Assembly: GCA_002352185.1 (NCBI GenBank)
Contig: DEHY01000019.1
Location: 10,731 to 23,171, forward strand
Direction: 5' to 3'
Source: Competibacteraceae bacterium UBA2788
GTDB lineage: Bacteria > Pseudomonadota > Gammaproteobacteria > Competibacterales > Competibacteraceae
Length of the DNA stretch: 12,441 nt
Below are positions 7,623 through 12,441 of the stretch, one piece after another. The translations under genes were made by a program, and so were the position numbers. Positions within the stretch are counted from its first letter, which is position 1. Each line of letters begins with the position of its first letter. Below the pieces are notes generated by a model. The model saw only the letters and a list, made by a program, of their open reading frames with translations. It was not told where the DNA came from and searched no databases.

Positions 7623-7657
7623 TGATATTGCGCTTTTGATATTGCGCGTCGCAATAT
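7623..7657. promoter_or_regulatory. Palindrome and direct repeats upstream of the receiver gene, possible operator
   Basis: The 11-base sequence TGATATTGCGC occurs twice (7623-7633 and 7637-7647), 14 bases apart. The second copy forms one arm of a perfect palindrome: ATATTGCG (7639-7646), three-base spacer, CGCAATAT (7650-7657). The region is AT-rich compared with its surroundings and lies in the space between the minus-strand signalling operon and the plus-strand cobalt operon. An operator for a dimeric regulator is plausible; no regulator is identified. The stretch 7658-7745 shows nothing else I can name. Confidence 0.4.
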
Positions 7658-7745
7658 TGGCGCGATCAATGCCCCGATGCATGACTGAAATCGCTATTTC
7701 CATTCATGAGTCGTCCCGCAGTGGTATTTCAAACCGTGGGCAAAG

Positions 7746-7774
7746 TTGACGCGATCACCGGTCGGGCTTAGCAT
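7746..7774 (+). promoter_or_regulatory. Predicted sigma70 promoter of the cbiMNQO operon
   Basis: TTGACG (7746-7751; 5 of 6 to consensus) and TAGCAT (7769-7774; 4 of 6) are separated by 17 bases. Transcription would start near 7781, just before the first conserved base of the cobalamin riboswitch, which supports the call. Confidence 0.6.
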
Positions 7775-7786
7775 CGCGCCGTGTTA

Positions 7787-7985
7787 ACGATAAGGTTTCC
7801 CCGCTGGCGCTCGCCGGAGGGGATGAAAAGGGAATCTGGTGCGGCGACCAAGGCGTCGCCAATTCCAGGGCTGCCCCCGCAACTGTAAACAGCGAGTCGC
7901 GCCCCCCGCGCGCCACTGGCCGAAAAGGCTGGGAAGGCTGGGCCAGCGATGAGGACCTGTGAGCCAGGAGACCTGCCGATGTCGT
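7787..7985 (+). promoter_or_regulatory. Cobalamin (adenosylcobalamin-type) riboswitch
   Basis: The conserved blocks of the cobalamin riboswitch occur in order: GGTTTCCCC (about 7794), GGGGATGAAAAGGGAA (about 7818-7833), the B12 box GGGCTGCCCCCGCAACTGT (7869-7887), GCCACTGG (about 7912-7920), GGGAAGG (7931-7937), GATGAGG (7948-7954) and AGCCAGGAGACCTGCC (7962-7977). An ACGA (7787-7790) / TCGT (7982-7985) pairing could close P1. Binding of coenzyme B12 is known to switch off downstream genes, here the cbiMNQO transporter. There is no terminator after it; the leader instead ends in a hairpin over the cbiM ribosome-binding site, so control is probably of translation. Confidence 0.95.
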
Positions 7986-8084
7986 ATTCCAGCTTGATTC
8001 CGGGCGGGGTGTTCCGGGGTTGCGAATCGTCCCAGCCAGCGCGTCGCCTTTATTTCAATGTACAGGGACCGCTTTCCCACGATG

Positions 8085-8120
8085 ACCTCCCCAAACTTGC
8101 CCACCTGTCACCGGGGAGGT
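8085..8120 (+). promoter_or_regulatory. Shine-Dalgarno-masking hairpin before cbiM (riboswitch expression platform)
   Basis: ACCTCCCC (8085-8092) pairs perfectly with GGGGAGGT (8113-8120) around a 20-base loop. The 3' arm contains the cbiM Shine-Dalgarno GGAGG, which ends seven bases before a likely ATG at 8126. Outside the stem, TGA (8082-8084) can pair with TCA (8124-8126) across a small bulge. Such a hairpin would block translation when formed. The competing anti-masking strand, expected between 7986 and 8084, was not identified. The 7986-8084 stretch is GC-rich and holds no gene that I can support. Confidence 0.65.
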
Positions 8121-8125
8121 TTGTC

Positions 8126-8812
8126 ATGCATATCGCTGAAGGTTTTTTACCGCCGCTGCACGCCGCCGCATGGACTGCGGTTTCCCTGCCGTTCGTCATG
8201 GTCAGCGCCCGCCGCGTCAATCGCCTGATGCAGGATCAGCCGCAGTTCAAGCTGCTGCTGGCGGCGTCGGGCGCGTTCGCGTTCGTGCTGTCGGCGCTCA
8301 AGCTGCCGTCAGTGACCGGCAGTTGTTCCCATGCCACCGGCACCGGGTTGGGCGCGATTCTGTTTGGCCCCTCGGTGATGGCGTTGCTGGGGACGATTGT
8401 ACTGCTGTTTCAGGCGTTGCTGCTGGCGCATGGCGGCTTGACCACGCTGGGTGCGAACGTGTTTTCCATGGCGATTGTTGGCCCGTGGGTCGCTTACGGC
8501 CTGCTGCGCGGGACACAGGGTTTGAATGCGCCGCTGGCGGTCAGCGTGTTTCTGGCGGCGATGCTGGGCGATATGGCGACCTATACCGTAACCGCCGGCC
8601 AGTTGGCGCTGGCCTTCCCCGATCCGGCCAGTGGCGTTTTGGGGTCGTTCATCAAGTTCATGGGCGTGTTCGCGCCGACCCAGTTGCCGCTGGCGGTGAT
8701 TGAGGGTTTGCTGACCGTAGTGATCGTTAATTTATTGCGGCAGTACAGCAGCGATGAACTGCGCGATTTACAGGCTTTTCCACGGTTGTTCACCGTGGAG
8801 GTGCGGCCATGA
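8126..8812 (+). CDS. cbiM: Cobalt ECF transporter, S component CbiM
   Basis: A 228-residue inner-membrane protein that binds Co2+ outside and delivers it inward together with CbiN, CbiQ and the ATPase CbiO. The N-terminus [10 protein letters not shown] is the family signature; in the related NikM the terminal amine, His2 and a later His bind the metal. That later position is matched by [14 protein letters not shown] (His69). Six or seven hydrophobic segments follow, including [20 protein letters not shown] and [16 protein letters not shown], both conserved in CbiM. The frame is open upstream to 7949, but the ATG at 8126 has GGAGG seven bases before it and restores the required Met-His start. 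The gene is under the cobalamin riboswitch. The stop overlaps the cbiN start by four bases. Confidence 0.97.
   Translation: MHIAEGFLPPLHAAAWTAVSLPFVMVSARRVNRLMQDQPQFKLLLAASGAFAFVLSALKLPSVTGSCSHATGTGLGAILFGPSVMALLGTIVLLFQALLLAHGGLTTLGANVFSMAIVGPWVAYGLLRGTQGLNAPLAVSVFLAAMLGDMATYTVTAGQLALAFPDPASGVLGSFIKFMGVFAPTQLPLAVIEGLLTVVIVNLLRQYSSDELRDLQAFPRLFTVEVRP
8777..8801 (+). promoter_or_regulatory. Hairpin covering the cbiN Shine-Dalgarno, inside the end of cbiM
   Basis: CCACGG (8780-8785) and CCGTGG (8793-8798) pair perfectly around a seven-base loop; one further T-A and two G-U pairs extend the stem to 8777-8801. The 3' arm contains the whole cbiN Shine-Dalgarno GGAGG (8797-8801), seven bases before the ATG at 8809. 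Ribosomes finishing cbiM would open it, giving coupled translation. The structure is seen by eye and no energy was computed. Confidence 0.5.
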
Positions 8813-9120
8813 AACTGCGTAACGGTGGGCTAATAGTTGCGGCAATAATTTTAGTAGTCGTTTCGCTAGTGATCGGCGGCCGTCGGGAAGGCGCTGAGTT
8901 CGCCGGGGCCGACGGGCAGGCGATGAAGGCGGTGACTGCGCTTCACCCCGATTATCAGCCCTGGTTCAGCCCGCTTTGGCAACCGCCTTCGCGCGAAATT
9001 GAAAGCCTGCTGTTCGCGTTGCAGGCGGCGCTGGGGAGCGGACTGCTGGGCTATTACCTCGGTCTCCGGCGCGGCCAGTCCCGGCGGAATAAACAGGATC
9101 GCGCTGATGCAGGCGATTGA
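8809..9120 (+). CDS. cbiN: Cobalt transport protein CbiN
   Basis: A 103-residue small subunit of the CbiMNQO importer, of normal family length. It has two membrane segments (about residues 7-23 and 66-86) joined by an outside loop with the family-typical [13 protein letters not shown] and [24 protein letters not shown]. CbiN is known to help load metal into CbiM. The start ATG overlaps the cbiM stop (ATGA). The last 14 bases overlap the start of cbiQ. Confidence 0.95.
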   Translation: MKLRNGGLIVAAIILVVVSLVIGGRREGAEFAGADGQAMKAVTALHPDYQPWFSPLWQPPSREIESLLFALQAALGSGLLGYYLGLRRGQSRRNKQDRADAGD

Positions 9121-9859
9121 CCATCACGCCTGGACCAACCGCTGGCGCAGCCGGCATCCGGCGGAGAAGCTGTTGCCGGCGGTCAGTCTGCTGGCGCTGA
9201 CCCTGATCTTGCCGCCGTTGAACATCGGCCCGCTGGCGCTGACGGGCGCGACGCTGGCGACGGTGTATGGCGCGCAAGTGCCGCTGCGAACGGTGCTGAA
9301 GGTGTTGGCCGCGCCGACCGCGTTTTTGCTGGCCGGGGCGCCGTTTCTGGCGGTATCGCTGGATTTCAGTCACGGTTTCAGTCTGCATTTCTCTGCCGAC
9401 GGTGTGCGGCTGGCGCTGGAGACGACGGTGCGGGCCTTGGCGGCGGTGAGCTGTCTGAGCTTTCTGGCGCTGACGACGCCCTTGGCGGATTGGGCGCCGC
9501 TGTTGCGGCGTGTGGGAATTCCATCCGGCGTAATCGAGTTGATTCTGCTGGTGTACCGACTGATTTTCGTGTTTGCCGAACGGGCGCTGACCGGTCGGCA
9601 GGCGCAAACGGCGCGATTGGGTTATTCGCGTCCGGATCGCAGCGTGCGTTCGCTGGGCCTGTTGGCCGGGAGCCTGTTTCAGCGATCTCTGGAACAGGCG
9701 CGGCGGCTGGAAATCGGGCTGGCGGCGCGCGGTTATCGCGGCGAGCTGCGGGTGCTGACGCTGGAACAGCCGCTGTCATGGGCGAGGCTGACGGCAGCCA
9801 TGGCGTTCGTGGTTCTAATCGGAGTCATGGGCGGTTTGCTGGCGCAGGTTTGGACGTGA
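9107..9859 (+). CDS. cbiQ: Cobalt ECF transporter, T component CbiQ
   Basis: A 250-residue inner-membrane coupling protein that links the ATPase CbiO to CbiM. It has several hydrophobic segments, and its cytoplasmic part carries the two short coupling motifs of EcfT proteins: QTARLGYSR (Ala-Arg at 169-170) and AARGYRGE (Ala-Arg-Gly at 207-209). The N-terminal [19 protein letters not shown] is also typical of CbiQ. The ATG at 9107 has AGGA about 11 bases upstream and overlaps cbiN by 14 bases. The frame is open further upstream, but this only reads across cbiN. The stop overlaps the cbiO GTG by four bases. Confidence 0.95.
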   Translation: MQAIDHHAWTNRWRSRHPAEKLLPAVSLLALTLILPPLNIGPLALTGATLATVYGAQVPLRTVLKVLAAPTAFLLAGAPFLAVSLDFSHGFSLHFSADGVRLALETTVRALAAVSCLSFLALTTPLADWAPLLRRVGIPSGVIELILLVYRLIFVFAERALTGRQAQTARLGYSRPDRSVRSLGLLAGSLFQRSLEQARRLEIGLAARGYRGELRVLTLEQPLSWARLTAAMAFVVLIGVMGGLLAQVWT

Positions 9860-10728
9860 TTGTCCCACTGCTGACAGTCCGGGGGCTGGAGTACACCTAT
9901 CCGGGCGGTATCGCCGCGCTGCGTGACTTGAATCTGACCGTTGAGCGGGGTTGCAAACTGGCGATTCTCGGCTCCAACGGGTGCGGTAAAACCACCCTGC
10001 TGCTGCACCTCAACGGCACGTTCCGCCCGACCGGCGGCGAGGTGTTGCTCGAAGGCCGCTCTGTTGGCTACGACCGCCATTCCCTCGATCAGTGGCGGCG
10101 GCGGGTTGGGCTGGTGTTGCAGGAGCCGGATGATCAATTGTTCGCCGCGACCGTGGGTCAGGATGTTTCCTTCGGGCCGATCAATCTGGGGCTGTCGGCG
10201 ACGGAAACCGGCGAACGAGTGCGCGAAGCGCTGGAATCGTTGCGGATCGCGCATTTGGCCGACCGCGCTACCCACAGCTTGAGCTTTGGTCAGAAGAAAC
10301 GGGTGGCGATTGCCGGGATCCTGGCGATGCGCCCGGAAATTCTGGTGCTGGACGAACCCACGGCGGGCCTTGATGCGCACGGCGTCACCCATCTGCTGGG
10401 TGTTTTGCAGCAGTTGCACGAAGCCGGCGCTACTCTGGTGTTTTCGACTCACGACGTGGAATTGGCCTATGCCTGGGCCGATCAAGTGGCGCTGTTCCAC
10501 GAGGGTGCGGTGCTGCGGCAAGGCGAGACGGCAGCGGTGCTGGCGGATCGCGAGATGATGTCGCAGGCCAGACTGCGAATTCCGTTGCTGCTGGAACTGG
10601 CGCAACTGCTGCGGGAAGAAGGCGGTGATGACGCATGGCAACCGCCGCGCTCGCGGGAGGCGCTGCTGGCGTTGCTGCGGAAACGGCTGCGGGAGGGCGA
10701 CATGATCCAGAATGGCGCCAGCGAATGA
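9856..10728 (+). CDS. cbiO: Cobalt ECF transporter ATPase CbiO
   Basis: A 290-residue ABC ATPase that powers cobalt uptake. All motifs are intact: Walker A GSNGCGKT (39-46), Q-loop LQEPDDQLF (Gln89), signature LSFGQKKR (142-149; the Phe variant of LSGGQ is usual in CbiO), Walker B ILVLDEP (Glu167 catalytic), D-loop GLDAHG and switch His199 in STHD. The start is a GTG at 9856, overlapping the cbiQ stop as GTGA; no ATG in the frame near the domain start fits better. The C-terminal 50 residues are charged and not part of the ATPase core. The stop overlaps the next gene start (ATGA). Confidence 0.96.
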   Translation: MIVPLLTVRGLEYTYPGGIAALRDLNLTVERGCKLAILGSNGCGKTTLLLHLNGTFRPTGGEVLLEGRSVGYDRHSLDQWRRRVGLVLQEPDDQLFAATVGQDVSFGPINLGLSATETGERVREALESLRIAHLADRATHSLSFGQKKRVAIAGILAMRPEILVLDEPTAGLDAHGVTHLLGVLQQLHEAGATLVFSTHDVELAYAWADQVALFHEGAVLRQGETAAVLADREMMSQARLRIPLLLELAQLLREEGGDDAWQPPRSREALLALLRKRLREGDMIQNGASE

Positions 10729-11804
10729 TTCCGTTATTTCACCGCTTTGCCGGAATGAAGGGAATTGGCTACGCGATACAGGCGGCGCTTCTGTTTGGCG
10801 CCGCCACGCCATTTGCCAAGCTGCTGCTGAATGAAGCGCCGCCGCTGCTTTTGGCGGGGCTGCTGTATCTCGGAGCAGGCACGGGATTGGCGCTGTGGAT
10901 CATCGCCCGCCGTGGGCTGGATGCCCTGGGTAGATCAGACGAGGCCGCTTTATCAGCCCGCGATCTTCCATGGCTGGGCGGAGCGGTTCTGACCGGCGGG
11001 GTATTGGGGCCGATTCTGCTCATGACCGGCCTGCGGCTCACGCCAGCGACCAGCGCTTCTCTGCTGCTCAATCTGGAAAGCGTTTTCACCGCACTGATAG
11101 CCTGGTTCGCATTCCGGGAGAATTTTGATCGCCGGATTGCCATGGGGATGCTGGCTATCGTCGCAGCCAGCCTGCTGCTGTCGTGGCAGGGGGCGCTGGA
11201 ATTCGGTTCGCCCTGGGGATCGATTTGCATCATCGGCGCCTGCGGGTGCTGGGCCATGGATAACAACCTGACGCGCCAGGTGTCGGCGCACGATCCGCTC
11301 CAGATTGCCTGCATTAAAGGCCTGGCGGCGGGCAGCGTCAGTACGCTCATGGCGTGGTTGGGCGGTATGGCGTTGCCATCGCCAGGGGTTGTCGCCGCTG
11401 CCGCCCTCGTCGGATTTCTCGGCTACGGACTGAGTCTGGCGCTTTACATCCTGGCCTTGCGCCATATCGGCGTCGCCCGCACCGGGGCTTACTTCGCGCT
11501 CGCTCCCTTCGCCGGCGCGGTTCTAGCGCTGGTCATGCTCGGCGAAGTTCCCGGTATGCTGTTCTGGCTCGCCATGGCCTTGATGGCGTGGGGACTATGG
11601 CTGCACCTTTCGGAGCGGCACGAACACGAACACGCGCATGATGAGAGTACGCACAATCATCAACATACCCATGACGAACATCATCGGCACAGCCATGACT
11701 TTCCTTGGGACGGACGCGAACCGCATACTCACTCCCATCACCACGCCGGGCTATGGCACGCCCATCCGCATTTTCCAGACATCCACCATCGCCATGACCA
11801 CTAA
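10725..11804 (+). CDS. EamA/DMT-family permease with His-rich C-terminal tail
   Basis: A 359-residue membrane protein with about ten hydrophobic segments in two repeated EamA halves. The first starts near AIQAALLFGAATPFAKLLL; the second includes GSICIIGACGCWAMDNNLTRQV and GVARTGAYFALAPFAGAVLALVMLGE, both typical of drug/metabolite-type transporters. After residue 296 the protein ends in a 63-residue tail with 24 histidines, for example HEHEHAHD, HHRHSHD, HTHSHHH and HPHFPDIHHRHDH. Such tails bind Ni, Co or Zn. Its ATG at 10725 overlaps the cbiO stop by four bases, so it belongs to the riboswitch-controlled cobalt operon; an ATG at 10752 is a possible alternative start. A role in cobalt or nickel movement is inferred from place and tail. 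Direction of transport cannot be told; an exporter or an accessory uptake carrier are both possible. Confidence 0.9.
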   Translation: MIPLFHRFAGMKGIGYAIQAALLFGAATPFAKLLLNEAPPLLLAGLLYLGAGTGLALWIIARRGLDALGRSDEAALSARDLPWLGGAVLTGGVLGPILLMTGLRLTPATSASLLLNLESVFTALIAWFAFRENFDRRIAMGMLAIVAASLLLSWQGALEFGSPWGSICIIGACGCWAMDNNLTRQVSAHDPLQIACIKGLAAGSVSTLMAWLGGMALPSPGVVAAAALVGFLGYGLSLALYILALRHIGVARTGAYFALAPFAGAVLALVMLGEVPGMLFWLAMALMAWGLWLHLSERHEHEHAHDESTHNHQHTHDEHHRHSHDFPWDGREPHTHSHHHAGLWHAHPHFPDIHHRHDH

Positions 11805-11832
11805 CGTGATGGCTTGCGGGAGCAGAGGCCTT

Positions 11833-12441
11833 TCAGGCGGCGCTGCAATTTTCCGGCAACCGAAACTGCTCATCACGCGGACTGGCCCACGGCGCAATCC
11901 GCAGCGAGTTCCCTGCGTCTTCAGGATCGTAAACCGGCTTATTCATCGGTCGGGTTTTCAAGGTTCCTGCGATTTCCTGCTCAATACGCTGATGCGCGAG
12001 ATCAACATAGCGAGCGACCGTTTCGGCGCCTAATCCCTTGCGATGATGCCGAATAGCCGCAATGATGGATGTTCCACTCCCCAGAAACGGATCAAGCACG
12101 TAATCATTTTCATTCGAGAGCGAAAGCACCAGCCTTTCAACCAGTTCGACGGGAAATTGACACGGGTGATTGGTTTTTTCAACGTGATTGCTCTTCACAT
12201 TGGGAATTACCCAAAGATCACCCGGATTTTTACCCAGCGGATTGCATGAATACTGTCCCGCTTTTGGCCCTTTGAAATGCTTCTTTCCCGGATATTTTTG
12301 CGGAACGCGCACCGGATCAAGATTAAAAACATAGTCCCTGGTTTTGGTAAACCAGATAATCGTTTCATACCTCCCGGAAAACCGGCGCGAACAATGCAGG
12401 CCATGTTCAAAGTGCCAAATAATCCGGTTACGCATTTGCAG
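11833..12441 (-). CDS. DNA N6-adenine/N4-cytosine methyltransferase, C-terminal part (5' end outside window)
   Basis: The frame is open to the right edge (codons Leu, Gln before the first visible Met at 12435), so this is a partial gene and that Met is not the true start. The visible 202 residues carry RNRIIWHFEHGLH, RFSGRYETIIWFTK, IPNVKSNHVEKTNHPCQFPVE and the S-adenosylmethionine-binding motif DPFLGSGTS, then GLGAETVARYVDLAHQRI. Placement of the DPFxGSGT motif near the C-terminus fits beta-class type II methyltransferases, where the catalytic DPPY-type motif comes earlier and would lie outside the window. The last 40 residues are a nonconserved extension. It converges on the permease gene with a 28-base gap and no clear terminator. 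GC is clearly lower than in the neighbours. Whether a partner restriction enzyme exists, and the target site, cannot be seen. Confidence 0.88.
   Translation of the reverse strand: MQMRNRIIWHFEHGLHCSRRFSGRYETIIWFTKTRDYVFNLDPVRVPQKYPGKKHFKGPKAGQYSCNPLGKNPGDLWVIPNVKSNHVEKTNHPCQFPVELVERLVLSLSNENDYVLDPFLGSGTSIIAAIRHHRKGLGAETVARYVDLAHQRIEQEIAGTLKTRPMNKPVYDPEDAGNSLRIAPWASPRDEQFRLPENCSAA

Noticed and set aside
7925..7942. Exact tandem copy of a 9-base unit (AAGGCTGGG twice) in the leader
   Set aside because: It falls in the riboswitch part that normally reads CCACTGG-loop-GGGAAGG; pairing needs explain the similarity better than a recent duplication.
7949..8125. Upstream extension of the cbiM reading frame into the riboswitch
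   Set aside because: It covers the conserved AGCCAGGAGACCTGCC block, and CbiM needs the Met-His N-terminus given by the ATG at 8126, which has a good Shine-Dalgarno.
9733..10812. Minus-strand open frame of 359 codons opposite cbiQ-cbiO
   Set aside because: It crosses two clearly real plus-strand genes with complete ABC motifs; its product has no domain.
11805..11832. Possible terminator between the convergent permease and methyltransferase genes
   Set aside because: Only 28 bases, no stable GC stem followed by a T-run on either strand.

Overview
The window looks like a GC-rich chromosomal segment from a proteobacterium, probably a gammaproteobacterium. This rests on gene content and protein style only; no rRNA or other phylogenetic marker is present. 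Its theme is cobalt and cobalamin (B12), with a membrane signalling operon and an aquaporin gene in the middle.

Left part, minus strand (1-2406): three corrin-ring genes read right to left. cbiX (cobalt insertion into sirohydrochlorin, with a His-rich tail) is followed by cbiC/cobH (precorrin-8X methylmutase), then the CbiE part of a CobL/CbiET-type methyltransferase that runs off the left edge. A sigma70-like promoter lies just before cbiX and no riboswitch is visible there. A rho-independent terminator separates this block from aqpZ (2529-3245), which has a strong Shine-Dalgarno and a perfect TATAAT box.

Middle, minus strand (3333-7577): a three-gene signalling operon with overlapping genes. 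It encodes a stand-alone receiver (CheY-like) protein, an exported helical protein of unknown function with recurring P-x-D-V-Y/F motifs, and a large hybrid histidine kinase (periplasmic sensor, HAMP, PAS, HisKA, HATPase, receiver). No DNA-binding output domain is encoded in this block.

Right part, plus strand (7746-11804): a promoter, a clear cobalamin riboswitch, and a hairpin that masks the ribosome-binding site lead into cbiM-cbiN-cbiQ-cbiO, an ECF-type cobalt importer. A fifth, overlapping gene encodes an EamA/DMT permease with 24 histidines in its last 63 residues. All four junctions overlap, so this is one translationally coupled operon. The riboswitch should shut off metal import when B12 is plentiful.

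Right edge, minus strand (11833-12441): the C-terminal part of a DNA N6-adenine/N4-cytosine methyltransferase of visibly lower GC, convergent with the permease gene and continuing past the window. It may mark the border of an acquired segment.

Together the left and right blocks supply cobalt import, cobalt insertion and corrin-ring methylation. The signalling operon between them has no demonstrated link to cobalt. The strongest candidates for something undescribed are the secreted repeat protein with its kinase and receiver partners, and the His-tailed permease inside the riboswitch operon.
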